The position numbers were made by a program, and so were the translations under genes. Under the pieces are notes generated by a model that saw only the letters and a list, made by a program, of their open reading frames with translations, did not search any database and was not told the origin of the DNA. DNA of 64,000 nucleotides, taken from NCBI GenBank assembly GCA_016703005.1, contig JADJCX010000002.1, forward strand, positions 124,001-188,000, given 5' to 3'. The DNA comes from Flavobacteriales bacterium. GTDB lineage: Bacteria > Bacteroidota > Bacteroidia > Flavobacteriales_F > PHOS-HE28. Below, piece by piece: positions 1-7,571 of the stretch. Position 1 is the stretch's first letter. Each line of letters begins with the position of its first letter.

Positions 1-1
1 G

Positions 2-337
2 GTCATCAAATTCGGAAAGGCCTTTCTTATGGGGTTGTACATCACCCTTATCGCATCCACCATGTACGTGGCGTCGTGGATGGTGCTCAGCAGCATGTCC
101 GAACAGGACATCATGCAGCAGTACTACGATCACACCAAGGCGCAATTGGAAAGCAGCGATAAGCCAGCGGCAGAGGTGGAGGCGGAGCTGAAGGAGATGC
201 AGGAGTTCCAGGAGGTGTACAAGAACCCCGCTGTGAAAGTGGGCTTCACGTACATGGAGATCTTGCCCGTGGGGCTGCTGATCAGTTTGCTCTGCGCCGC
301 CATCCTGCAACGGAAGTCGCGCGCACCGGCGATGTGA
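2..337 (+). CDS. DUF4199 family membrane protein, 5'-truncated by the window edge
   Basis: The reading frame is open to the first bases of the window, so the first methionine at 29 is probably internal and the N-terminus is missing. What is left has a hydrophobic segment with a small-residue/YVASW pattern, a charged, Glu/Lys-rich stretch of about 60 residues, and a final hydrophobic segment followed by a short basic tail. This matches the C-terminal two thirds of DUF4199 proteins, small Bacteroidota inner-membrane proteins of about 160-180 aa with unknown function. They often sit next to a family 2 glycosyltransferase, which cannot be checked because the upstream gene is outside the window. 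Family assignment is from memory of the pattern. Confidence 0.7.
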   Translation, partial: VIKFGKAFLMGLYITLIASTMYVASWMVLSSMSEQDIMQQYYDHTKAQLESSDKPAAEVEAELKEMQEFQEVYKNPAVKVGFTYMEILPVGLLISLLCAAILQRKSRAPAM

Positions 338-384
338 AGTGGGCTGGCACTTGAACGCAACAAGCCCCGGCTTTTGGGCTGGGG

Positions 385-954
385 TTACCCGATATGGAAG
401 TACACCGTGCGGCTGCCTTTCGACTTTGCGTATTCGATAAAACTCTTCATGTTGCCAAGGTCCTGTAGAAAGCTGTTGTCAAAGTATGTGCTGCCAGCGG
501 CCTCGGGAAGTCGCGCGAAGTAGCGGTTGTTCTTGAGGGTATCGCAGCCGTGGTCGTTCAACTGCGAAGGAAGGTCGGGCATGCCCGATAGGCGTTGTAT
601 GAGCGTTTCAACTGTGGTCAGCAGGCGATCGATGTTGTTCTCGCATTTGGCATTTGCTTCCTGGATCTGGACACGTATGCGTTCTCTCTCCGCTCCGGTG
701 GATGCTTCTTCCAGCATCTCGCTGATCGCGTACTCGTCAGCGTATAGTTCCATCTCGTGGAAAATGGCAAGATCCAGCTTCACCAACTTGGCGATCTGTT
801 CCAATTCCGCCTCCCCCTCCACGACATACTGCCTGCACATGAAGTTGCAGAATGTCCGGCTCAACCGGTGTTGCTGTCGGAGGTCACCAGTGAGGTACTC
901 GGCCGTATCGAGCTCTGCGGTGTTATCGGTTACGAGAAAGATGTCCAGTCCCAT
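385..954 (-). CDS. hypothetical protein, 189 aa
   Basis: I do not recognise the family. The frame continues upstream to 1002, but the Met at 954 (MGLDIFLVTDN) is preferred because the extra 16 residues would come from the terminator-like hairpin region. There is no signal peptide or membrane segment. The middle third is charged and probably helical (Glu/Arg-rich, around residues 60-130), and the C-terminus is a mixed region ending SRTVYFHIG. The start resembles small proteins beginning MGLDI found in many bacteria, but that alone does not give a function. It faces the DUF4199 gene convergently with about 47 bp between the stops. Cytoplasmic location is inferred. Confidence 0.65.
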   Translation of the reverse strand: MGLDIFLVTDNTAELDTAEYLTGDLRQQHRLSRTFCNFMCRQYVVEGEAELEQIAKLVKLDLAIFHEMELYADEYAISEMLEEASTGAERERIRVQIQEANAKCENNIDRLLTTVETLIQRLSGMPDLPSQLNDHGCDTLKNNRYFARLPEAAGSTYFDNSFLQDLGNMKSFIEYAKSKGSRTVYFHIG

Positions 955-983
955 GCCTCGGTGTTGAGTTCCCCGAACATAAC

Positions 984-1017
984 GCACAAGCCCCGACCAC
1001 ATGGCCGGGGCTTGTGC
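984..1017. terminator. hairpin, probable terminator
   Basis: An 11-bp perfect inverted repeat, gcacaagcccc with ggggcttgtgc, surrounds a 12-base loop. It lies between two minus-strand genes. There is no clear T tract on either side, so it may be a weak terminator or only a structured spacer. Confidence 0.4.
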
Positions 1018-1036
1018 ATTGATGGGCTAAAACGAA

Positions 1037-1062
1037 CCCAGCCCCGATGCAACGGGGCTGGG
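1037..1062 (-). terminator. rho-independent-like terminator of the FnIII-like gene
   Basis: The arms cccagcccc and ggggctggg form a 9-bp GC-rich stem. Read on the minus strand, the stem is followed by a T-rich stretch (gttcgtttt). It lies about 90 bp beyond the stop of the minus-strand gene at 1151-1768. Confidence 0.5.
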
Positions 1063-1150
1063 CCTTGCGTGCCGTGCGGCACTTATGTGGTTGGACAGTG
1101 GTTGCCATCCTGCTGCCCCGCAGTGGGGGCAGTACACTTACGACTGTACC

Positions 1151-1768
1151 TTAAGCAGCCTTTGCCGCGCTGATCTCGCTGGTAGGACCCTCACCGAGGG
1201 CGCCTACTGCGGTAACGCGGAAGTGGACCAGCACGTTGGCTTCGAGACCGGTCTTGGTGAAACGCGATTGCGTTTTCACCCCTACCACCTGCCAACCACT
1301 TTCCAGGTTCGGGTCGCCCATGGTCATGTACACTTGGTACATGTGGGCACCCCGTACACCGGGCCAATCGAGGTCAATGCATCCCGCGAACGAGCTCATG
1401 CGGGCCAACAGATATGCCGGCGCCACCATGGCGATGGCGCTTGACTGTTGTACCGCTTCGAACCCACTGCTCAGGGCGATATTGCTATCGCCGTTGGATG
1501 CACTATTGACGTAGCGTGCCAAGTCGGCGAGCATGGAGCGGAGCGTCCGTGCTGCTGTGTTCTTGGCTGCAATGGCCGCGCTGGCCTTGCTCTTGGCCGC
1601 CTCAATGGCGTCCACGAGCGTGGTCATAACGGTTGCAATGCTTGCAAGCGTGGGGGTAGGTGTGGCGAAAGCCAGGTTACCCGTCATCTTGCCCACTACG
1701 TAGTTGCTTGTCCCTACCAACTGGTCGGGAGTGGAGCGGCTTACGCCTGCTTTGATCAACGTTTTCAT
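1151..1768 (-). CDS. fibronectin type III-like domain protein, 205 aa
   Basis: The frame is open far upstream through the tandem repeat to 2758, but coding character begins at the ATG at 1766-1768 (MKTLIKAGVSRS), which gives 205 aa. Residues 1-120 are Thr/Ala-rich and helical (the motif KMTGN, then ATVMTTLVDAI). The last 80 residues look like one FnIII-type beta sandwich (DLDWPGVRGAHMYQVYM, then FRVTAVGALGEGP). Bacteroidota commonly encode short proteins with this same layout, starting MKTLIK with a MTGN motif; their function is unknown. There is no signal peptide. Upstream are 250 bp of ordinary sequence and then a 21-bp-period repeat array that may belong to its control region. Function is not assigned. 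Confidence 0.75.
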   Translation of the reverse strand: MKTLIKAGVSRSTPDQLVGTSNYVVGKMTGNLAFATPTPTLASIATVMTTLVDAIEAAKSKASAAIAAKNTAARTLRSMLADLARYVNSASNGDSNIALSSGFEAVQQSSAIAMVAPAYLLARMSSFAGCIDLDWPGVRGAHMYQVYMTMGDPNLESGWQVVGVKTQSRFTKTGLEANVLVHFRVTAVGALGEGPTSEISAAKAA

Positions 1769-2424
1769 GGTTTTGTGCGTTTGCGTTTTGCCTGAGGTTT
1801 GCTTCCTGGAGTTGCTTCGGCCCAGCGGCGCCGTCCGGTTGCATCCGGTGCGGTGCCATGTTGCTGTCCGGGGGCTGTAACCGCAGCACCCGTAGATGGG
1901 GTTATTCGGCGCCGGTGTCAAAAACTCCTGCAACCCGCACCGGCGCTGCACTTTTTTGTGGATAAAGATTTTCAGGAAGTGCGTGACCCCGGCAATTGTG
2001 TCACTGACATGGCCCCGTTGTTCGACGACAAAACCGTTTTGTGCTCGAACAAAATGCTTTTGTTCTCGAACATTTTGCTTTTGCTCTCGAACAAAATGGA
2101 ATAGTCCTCGAACAATGCCGCTAAGTGCTCGAACAAAATGGTTTTGTTCTCGAACATTTTGCTTTTGCTCTCGAACAAAATGGAATAGTCCTCGAACAAT
2201 GCCGCTAAGTGCTCGAACAAAATGGTTTTGTTCTCGAACATTTTGCTTTTGTTCTCGAACAATGCCGCAGAGTGCTCGAACAAATTGTTTTTGTCGTAGC
2301 ACCATACGGTTGCCGCAACGGCCTATCACCTGAGGCATTCGACGACCAAGGCGCGGTAACCCCAAAAAATACCTGTTTCCGGGTATTGTGGGCGTGCCGC
2401 CGCCCTTGCTGCTTTGCCTTGCGC
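1769..2424. other. 656-bp divergent intergenic region
   Basis: The gap between the FnIII-like gene and the hypothetical gene at 2425 contains the 21-bp repeat array. Outside the array (1769-2018 and 2298-2424) I see no convincing gene, RNA or promoter. Confidence 0.6.
2019..2297. repeat. 21-bp-period tandem repeat array
   Basis: The core ctcgaac occurs 12 times in exact 21-bp register, at 2044, 2065, 2086 and so on to 2275, with a degenerate copy at 2023. Four different 21-bp variants form an 84-bp higher-order unit repeated at 2041, 2125 and (shortened) 2209. Because 21 is a multiple of three, several frames on both strands stay open through it and give meaningless heptapeptide repeats. It lies in the divergent gap between the genes at 1768 and 2425. 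It could be a regulatory or structural repeat; I see no coding support. Confidence 0.9.
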
Positions 2425-2964
2425 ATGTGGGCCATTGGCATACAGCTCCGGCACGCCACCCGCTGGGCACCACAGGTGCACCTGGCCGTTGGCACCCACA
2501 ACCTGTTGCTATTGCCCGCCTACCTGTGCGATCTGCCCACCGAGCGACTTTGGAAGGTGCATGACCGCCATCGCAAGAACCGCCGGGAGCGCAACGTGGC
2601 GAACCACGCCCACTACTACTACCCCATACCGCACGGCAGCTTCCACGCCTGCCACCTGCCCATAGCCCGCAACGGCGCAGTGCCCGCCACGCTGGCCCAC
2701 ACCCCCAACGGTGTGCTGCTGCACTTCTACGTGCCGCTGCTAGCAGCAGGACTTCCACCGGGCCCGTGGCTGCCGCCTGTCATCTATTACATGCCCACGC
2801 GCAGTGTGTGCATAGAGCACGTTAACGGCACCGGCCACCACCTGCGCTACTACCCCTTGCACGGCTGGCAACTGCTGCTACCGCACCACGGCTTGCTGAA
2901 GCACGCCGGTGTTAGCGCGTGCGGGCAGTTTTATGAAGCGGTGGTTTGGGCTTGGGTGAGGTAG
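2425..2964 (+). CDS. hypothetical protein, about 179 aa
   Basis: The frame is open from 2209, inside the tandem repeat, but the first sensible start is the ATG at 2425 (MWAIGIQLRHATRW). The protein is rich in His, Pro, Leu and Tyr, with motifs such as VHLAVGTHNLLLLP and HAHYYYPIPHG, and has no clear signal peptide or repeat. I do not recognise it. Support is the length of the open frame and a protein-like composition, but antisense frames are also partly open, so it could be spurious. It diverges from the FnIII-like gene across the repeat array and is 40 bp upstream of the next gene, in the same direction. Confidence 0.45.
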   Translation: MWAIGIQLRHATRWAPQVHLAVGTHNLLLLPAYLCDLPTERLWKVHDRHRKNRRERNVANHAHYYYPIPHGSFHACHLPIARNGAVPATLAHTPNGVLLHFYVPLLAAGLPPGPWLPPVIYYMPTRSVCIEHVNGTGHHLRYYPLHGWQLLLPHHGLLKHAGVSACGQFYEAVVWAWVR

Positions 2965-3003
2965 GGGCAAGCCCCAATACAAGCAAGCGCCTACTTTTGA
3001 AAA

Positions 3004-3783
3004 GTGGAAAAGACAGCAACCTTCGAAGTAGTGGTACACGGCACAAAGGGAGGCAAGCCCTTGGTGCCCGCAGACTATGACATCAAGGCGCTGCGGGAAC
3101 TGCTGGAAGAAGTGGAAGTGCTGTTGTTCCCGAACGACCGGCGTGAACGCCCGGTGATCAGCTACGAAGTGAAAGAGGGGTCCGTCCGGAATCTCTTCCG
3201 CACGGGCATACAGGCTGTAGCTCAAACCGGGGCCGTAATAGGCTTGGTCGCATCTTCCGGGTCGGTTGACATGTTGGAGCCGCGCACCGCGCGCGCCATA
3301 GAGGCCATGCAGCGGTGGGCTCAGGAAAGCGATATCGCCTTCACGCTGCGCACCTCGCTACCCGATACCAGCGAACTGCGCATTGATCGCACCACCCATT
3401 TCGTCCGCACGGAAGCAACCGCCGTAGAGACCGAAGTCTACCTTTATGGTAAAGTGGTTGATGCCGGGGGTAAGGAGAAACCCAATATCCACTTACAGGT
3501 GGATGGGCAGAGCATGTATGTGATCGATGCTGCCGAACAGTTCCTCGCCGGTCTGGACAAGAACATCCTCTACCATCGAATGGGCGTTCGTGCCGTGGGT
3601 CGCCAGAACCTGCAAACCGGCGAGATCGAAAAGGGCTCGCTGAAGTTGATCGAGCTGATCGACTACGACGACCAATACGAAGAAGCCTACCTGAAGCGGT
3701 TACAGTCCAAGGCGAGTGCTTGGCTCAAGGACATAGACCCTGATCAATACCTCAACGATGTCAGGGGCGAATACGGCGCTTAA
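3004..3783 (+). CDS. unknown protein, 259 aa, overlapping a PIN-domain gene
   Basis: The start is a GTG at 3004; no in-frame ATG lies nearby upstream. The protein is soluble-looking, with an N-terminal alpha/beta region (FEVVVHGTKGGKPL), a helix-rich middle with a short hydrophobic patch (GAVIGLVASS, around residues 80-90), a beta-rich region (TEVYLYGKVVDAGG) and a charged helical C-terminus (EEAYLKRLQSKASAWL). I do not recognise the family. The last 26 bp overlap the start of a PIN nuclease gene, which implies translational coupling and a joint function. It could be the antitoxin or regulator of that nuclease, but it is about three times the length of a typical VapB and shows no AbrB, RHH or Phd-like motif that I can see. 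The antitoxin role is inferred from position only. Confidence 0.75.
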   Translation: MEKTATFEVVVHGTKGGKPLVPADYDIKALRELLEEVEVLLFPNDRRERPVISYEVKEGSVRNLFRTGIQAVAQTGAVIGLVASSGSVDMLEPRTARAIEAMQRWAQESDIAFTLRTSLPDTSELRIDRTTHFVRTEATAVETEVYLYGKVVDAGGKEKPNIHLQVDGQSMYVIDAAEQFLAGLDKNILYHRMGVRAVGRQNLQTGEIEKGSLKLIELIDYDDQYEEAYLKRLQSKASAWLKDIDPDQYLNDVRGEYGA

Positions 3784-4264
3784 CGGTGTGTTGCTCGATA
3801 CGAGCTTCGTGATCCGTCTGCTCAAGACGAACGATCCACTGCATGCGAATGCCAAGGTGTGGTTCCGTCAATTGCTGGACCGGCGGGTGCCTATGTACTT
3901 GAGCACTATCAGCATAGCGGAGTACTGCGTGAAGGGCTCCTTCGATGAACTGCCACTGCGCAATGTGCGAGTGCTGCCGTTCAACATAGACCATGCTCGC
4001 CGTGCAGGTCCGTTCACCGGTTCGCTGCTACAGCAGCGCAAACAACCCGGTGCCGATGATGACCGCACGGTGGTGATCAACGATGTGAAGCTGCTGGCAC
4101 AGGCGGAGGTGATCCCGGGCATCAGCCATTTCCTTACCAAAGACCAGCGCTTCGTTCAGCGGATGCAAGCATTGCGCGCAGGCGGGCACGTCTTACGCAC
4201 CATGGTGCTTGACCTTAACATACCCATGGCCGATGCGCTGGGCATGCTCGACTTTCCGGAATGA
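3758..4264 (+). CDS. PIN-domain ribonuclease (VapC-like), 168 aa
   Basis: PIN domains are metal-dependent endoribonucleases; stand-alone small ones are usually the toxins of type II toxin-antitoxin systems. The acidic active-site residues are visible: Asp14 (GVLLDTSFVI), Glu55 (SIAEYC), Asp109 (INDVKLLAQA) and Asp129 (LTKDQRF). At 168 aa it is longer than the usual 120-140 aa VapC because of extra residues at the C-terminus (LRTMVLDLNIPMADALG). The gene begins inside the upstream 259-aa gene (26-bp overlap). Chromosomal PIN proteins can also be RNA-processing enzymes, so toxicity is not certain. Confidence 0.85.
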   Translation: MSGANTALNGVLLDTSFVIRLLKTNDPLHANAKVWFRQLLDRRVPMYLSTISIAEYCVKGSFDELPLRNVRVLPFNIDHARRAGPFTGSLLQQRKQPGADDDRTVVINDVKLLAQAEVIPGISHFLTKDQRFVQRMQALRAGGHVLRTMVLDLNIPMADALGMLDFPE

Positions 4265-4330
4265 GGCTATCAGAGCAATGCACTACAAGATTGAAGGGTG
4301 CTGAAGTCTTAGACGAACGATGTAACAGTT

Positions 4331-4798
4331 ATGAAAAGCGGCAAAGGCTTAACTGAACCTGCGATCAGCTTTCCCGTGCTTACTGTAGTTGATGGTTACT
4401 ACGACTACTATCCAACGATGGACTCATATACCAGGGGCAGAAAAGCCGATGTGGAGGCAATTACGCGGATCGAGGAGAGGGTAATTACATGTGACGCACA
4501 GCTATTCAATAGAGGCGGCGTTACGTATCTCGCCGATTCGAATCCGTTCTTCGGATTCAACATTGCCTTTGGACTCCGCTATGGTTTCCTAAGGAAGGAA
4601 ATGACCTTCGTGAAGGAGTTGACGCTCGATGAGATATTCGAGCATGGCCTGCGCATATTCGAGCAGAACGGGAGGGAGTATGCGAGCGCTGGCGTCAATG
4701 GGGCCGCATTAAAAGATGATTTGTTGAGATGCGCGCAGCGCAGCAATGCAATTAGGCTGGCGTTTCTCCTTGCCGATCCTTCACGTCCCCCTCTATGA
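4331..4798 (+). CDS. hypothetical protein, 155 aa
   Basis: This is an open frame from ATG 4331 with less GC-biased codon use than its neighbours, which suggests it may have been acquired. There is no signal peptide or transmembrane helix. Aromatic-rich motifs occur near residues 22-31 (GYYDYYPTMD) and 72-86 (PFFGFNIAFGLRYG), and the C-terminal half is charged. The gene follows the PIN gene by 66 bp in the same direction, and the repeat element A begins 18 bp after its stop. I do not recognise a family and assign no function. Confidence 0.6.
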   Translation: MKSGKGLTEPAISFPVLTVVDGYYDYYPTMDSYTRGRKADVEAITRIEERVITCDAQLFNRGGVTYLADSNPFFGFNIAFGLRYGFLRKEMTFVKELTLDEIFEHGLRIFEQNGREYASAGVNGAALKDDLLRCAQRSNAIRLAFLLADPSRPPL

Positions 4799-4815
4799 CA
4801 TCTCCTCAAAATACC

Positions 4816-5100
4816 CGCAGCAGCTCGGCTGTAGCCCTCGGCCGACGCTCGGCTTCGCCGAGTGTCCATCGGTAGTGCGCCTTCGGCGCCAAGCAATGTG
4901 CCAACTGCCTAGCGTGGCTTAAGGAGCGCAACGCGTGAAGCCTATGTGGAAGTCGCGGCGTATTTCACATCGCCATGGCCCACTGCGCCTGAGCGGGCAA
5001 GGGTTTTTCGACCAAAGGCCAGCGACAGAGCGACACTCGGCGAAGCCGAGCGGCGGCACAGTGCGCACTTTGCACCACGGCGTGCATACGCGAGGTGGTG
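4816..5100. repeat. dispersed repeat A, long copy
   Basis: The left 25 bases (4816-4840) and right 43 bases (5058-5100) match the two halves of the contiguous 70-bp sequence at 6701-6770, with a few mismatches. The long copy therefore looks like the short copy with 217 bp added in the middle (4841-5057). The right part ends 33 bp before the next gene's start. Confidence 0.75.
4841..5057. mobile_element. MITE-like insertion with 26-bp inverted ends
   Basis: The left end (4841-4866) and right end (5032-5057) are inverted copies of each other with one mismatch; the core of both is cgctcggcttcgccgag, itself nearly palindromic. The 217-bp body has no open frame that looks coding. Relative to the related sequence at 6701-6770 this block is extra, so it behaves like an insertion. 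No target-site duplication is obvious. It could instead be a REP/BIME-type palindromic repeat that the short copy lost. Confidence 0.55.
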
Positions 5101-5133
5101 CAGGGGAACAAGAAGCTCCACTATCTTGCACAG

Positions 5134-6516
5134 ATGCGTCGACTTGCACACCTCGCCCTCACGGCGTGCCTTATACCATTGACAGCGAGCGCACAGATCG
5201 AATACAGCAATTGGTTCTTCGGTTATGGTTGCGGCATGCGGTTCGATGGCCTCGCCACGCCCGTATTCCAAGGCGGCAGCCCCATCCACGCTCTCGAGGG
5301 CACCGCCACCATGTCCGATGATGCCGGCAACCTGCTGTATTACACGGACGCGTTAACGGTGTGGAACGCGAACCATGTGCCGATGCTTAACGGCACAGGC
5401 CTTTGGGGCGGTAACTCGGCCACACAATCCTCCTTGTGCGTGCGGAAACCAGGCAGCGCTTCCCTGCACTACGTCTTCCAAGTGGGTAACGCGAACAATG
5501 CGGACCTGTACTATTCCATCATCGACATGTCGCTGGACGGTGGGCTGGGTGGCGTGACGGCGGACAAGAACATACTGCTGGAGACATCCATCACGGAGAA
5601 GATCGCGGGTTGCCCGCACCAGAACGGCATCGATCGCTGGATCGTGGTGCATCGGTGGAACAGCGACGAATTCAATGCCTACCTGCTCACCTCCGCCGGG
5701 CTGGATACCGTGCCTGTGGTATCGGCCGTAGGCGCCATACACACCGGCTCGATGCTCCACACCGCCGGTCAGATGAAGATCTCGCCGAACGGGGACAAGC
5801 TCGCCCTGACCACTTACTACATGAACAGAACCCAGCTGTTCGACTTCGATAACAGCACTGGCCTCGTGTCCGCACCGATCGGCCTGCCTGAAACCGAACG
5901 TGAATACGGGATCGGTTTTTCGCCTGATGGCACCAAGCTGTATACAGCCACTGTGCTCTATGACACGCTCTTTGCCCGCATCCTTCAGTATGACATCACT
6001 TCCAACGACTCCATGCTCATCGCAGCCTCGCAGTACATGGTCTACCAGGATACCCAGAACTTCGGCAGTTTGGAGATCGGCCTCGATGGGAAGCTTTACG
6101 CGGCGCGGTACACGACCAACTACCTGGGCGTGATCAATGCACCGAACGAGGCTGGCGCCTTGTGCGACTATGTACACAATGGCTATTGGCTCCATGACAG
6201 CATCTGCTGGTTAGGGCTGCCTAACCAGCTCGCGTATCCCTTCACCGATAAGCCCATTGGAATTACGGAAGCGGATCATGCGCGACCGGTCCTGGTGCCC
6301 GATCCGATCGAGGACGAAGGCATCCTCCACCTCAATGGTGTGACCGCCGGTCGCTGGTCCCTCGTGGATGCCCTGGGCCGCGTGGTGCATAGCGAGGCGA
6401 CGAACGGGGCCCGGTACATCACGATCAATTCACGGGGCCACAGTCCCGGGTTGTACTCCATCGTGCTTCTGGCCGGCGGTGCACCGGTGGCTACCATACG
6501 GTGCGTGTTCCAATAA
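5134..6516 (+). CDS. secreted T9SS type A cargo protein with WD40-like N-terminal region, 460 aa
   Basis: ATG 5134 is chosen because it starts a signal peptide (MRRLAHLALTA, cleavage after TASAQ); the open frame begins 13 codons earlier. The mature N-terminus (NWFFGYGCGMRFDG, then GTATMSDDAGNLLYYTD and MLNGTGLWGG) matches the beta-propeller-like region found in large gliding-motility-associated proteins of Bacteroidota. A second block has SPNGDKLA and SPDGTKLYTA blades. The last 75 residues (PDPIEDEGILHLNG, SLVDALGRVVHS, SPGLYSIVLL) form a type A T9SS sorting domain, which directs export and surface attachment or release. No enzymatic motif is visible. It starts 33 bp after repeat A. Confidence 0.85.
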   Translation: MRRLAHLALTACLIPLTASAQIEYSNWFFGYGCGMRFDGLATPVFQGGSPIHALEGTATMSDDAGNLLYYTDALTVWNANHVPMLNGTGLWGGNSATQSSLCVRKPGSASLHYVFQVGNANNADLYYSIIDMSLDGGLGGVTADKNILLETSITEKIAGCPHQNGIDRWIVVHRWNSDEFNAYLLTSAGLDTVPVVSAVGAIHTGSMLHTAGQMKISPNGDKLALTTYYMNRTQLFDFDNSTGLVSAPIGLPETEREYGIGFSPDGTKLYTATVLYDTLFARILQYDITSNDSMLIAASQYMVYQDTQNFGSLEIGLDGKLYAARYTTNYLGVINAPNEAGALCDYVHNGYWLHDSICWLGLPNQLAYPFTDKPIGITEADHARPVLVPDPIEDEGILHLNGVTAGRWSLVDALGRVVHSEATNGARYITINSRGHSPGLYSIVLLAGGAPVATIRCVFQ

Positions 6517-6630
6517 AGGCACGGAGCATTTCACGGTGGGCGGGAGCCCATCCGTCCTTTGCCCAAGCACGCGCTCGCGTTTTCCGCGAGTGCGCATAAG
6601 CAATAGGGGCTCTGCCCCGTCCTGCCCAGT

Positions 6631-6690
6631 GCGCTGCGACTTGTCCACTTCCATATTCCCCATCAATGCATTGCCCACCTTCTGCATGAA
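6631..6690 (+). repeat. folK-leader repeat, copy 0 (divergent)
   Basis: This 60-bp stretch matches 7482-7541 at roughly 80 percent by eye, including the core cattgcccacc and the ATG 13 bases downstream. Here the ATG opens only a 10-codon frame that stops in repeat A. It is in the same orientation as folk copies 1 and 2 and the real folK. Confidence 0.65.
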
Positions 6691-6700
6691 AGCACCCCCG

Positions 6701-6770
6701 GCAGCAGCTCGGATGTAGCCGTCGGACAGTGCGCACTTTGCACCACGGCGGGCATACGCGAGGTGGTGCG
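6701..6770. repeat. dispersed repeat A, short copy (candidate empty site)
   Basis: It is contiguous here but split by 217 bp at 4816-5100. Shared blocks include gcagcagctcgg on the left and cagtgcgcactttgcacc on the right. Confidence 0.75.
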
Positions 6771-6943
6771 GTGGTTGTGGAACACACGCACTTGTGCGCT
6801 GTGGAAGCCGCGCAACGGTGGTGCGTTTGTTGCCCCGCTTCGTGGCGCACAAACCCCATGGCAAATGGGCATATCACCGATGCGCAGGTCAAAACCGGGA
6901 TCGGCCTGCATTTGGCGGCCATAGGAGCAAACCCGGATGCCCA

Positions 6944-7402
6944 ATGGAACGCTTGAAGTTGCGGACACGATTGCAACAGTTGCACGACTTTCTCTCGAAC
7001 AGCCGCTATGCGCTGGAAAAGGTGAACGGCACGGTGCGCAACAAGAGCGTCAATGACCTCCTGTTCACCATGGCGTGTCGCCGGTTGATCATGGTGAACA
7101 TGCTGGACCGCGAGTTGGGCACCTTGGCCGTACCCAACAAAAAGGGCCCCGAGGCGGAGGTGTTCTTCAAGCGTTACGTGGCGGGGCCCGATGATCGTTC
7201 TGAAACGGATGTGGCCGCCGGGTGCATGACGGTGTGCGAGCATGAGGAGGACCTGCTGCGAGGCGGCTTGGAAGAAATGATGTTCGAGCCGGGCCTCTCG
7301 GGCCGCACACGGCAGATGATCAGCGAACTCATTGACCAAGTGCGGGAGAACCTCGCCGACCTGCGCTTCATCAAGGGCAACTTGTCGGCGTTGCGGGCGT
7401 AG
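6944..7402 (+). CDS. DUF2383 / PA2169-like four-helix bundle protein, 152 aa
   Basis: ATG 6944 (MERLKLRTRLQQLHDF) is taken as the start; the open frame upstream to 6794 runs through repeat A and looks non-coding. The protein is all-helical, with the rhythm of PA2169-type ferritin-like bundles: a first helix pair (LQQLHDFLSNSRYALEKV, then DLLFTMACRRLIMVNML) and a second pair (CEHEEDLLRGGLEEMM, then RQMISELIDQVRENLADLRF). Family members are about 140-150 aa and of unknown role, often stress-associated. The usual acidic/His metal ligands of ferritins are only partly visible. It lies alone between folK-leader copies 0 and 1. Confidence 0.65.
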   Translation: MERLKLRTRLQQLHDFLSNSRYALEKVNGTVRNKSVNDLLFTMACRRLIMVNMLDRELGTLAVPNKKGPEAEVFFKRYVAGPDDRSETDVAAGCMTVCEHEEDLLRGGLEEMMFEPGLSGRTRQMISELIDQVRENLADLRFIKGNLSALRA

Positions 7403-7481
7403 CCCTTTGCGGCAGTTTGCCGCGGTTCATGACCTTCCGGACGTGAACGGAATTTGGTATGCACCGACCTGGCGTTAGGCA

Positions 7482-7571
7482 AGCGCTGCGACTCGTCTAC
7501 TTCTCTTTCCCCCTCAATACATTGCCCACCATTACATGGAAGCCCTCCTTCTTCTTGGTGGCAACATGGGC
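7482..7571 (+). repeat. folK-leader repeat, copy 1
   Basis: Bases 7507-7571 match folK's own leader and first 12 codons (9877-9941) with one mismatch. Bases 7482-7506 also match the sequence before copy 0. The copied start codon is at 7536 and the copied peptide is MEALLLLGGNMG, after which the sequence departs from folK. Confidence 0.9.

Larger units (their letters stand above)
6517..6943. other. 427-bp intergenic region with repeats
   Basis: The gap holds a GC-rich hairpin-like stretch near 6573-6597, a divergent copy of the folK leader (6631-6690) and the short copy of repeat A (6701-6770). I see no gene of normal size; the open frames here are short and have no protein-like composition. 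Confidence 0.6.

Noticed and set aside
2019..2297. CRISPR array
   Set aside because: Repeat and spacer are not distinct; the whole 21-bp unit repeats, and no cas gene is present.
1896..2333. Repetitive small proteins from the 21-bp array (heptapeptide repeats on both strands, including 1972-2283)
   Set aside because: The period is a multiple of three, so frames stay open by arithmetic. No start or conserved flanking domain supports coding.
1769..2758. N-terminal extension of the FnIII-like protein up to 2758
   Set aside because: The extension crosses the tandem repeat and is antisense to another possible gene; the normal family start MKTLIK is at 1768.
3004..3783. Calling the 259-aa protein VapB
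   Set aside because: It has no AbrB, ribbon-helix-helix or Phd/YefM motif and is much too long; only its position suggests an antitoxin role.
4935..5321. Small open frames on both strands around the inverted-repeat element
   Set aside because: They overlap each other, the repeat and the signal peptide of the next gene, and have Arg/Pro/His-rich composition typical of GC-rich non-coding frames.
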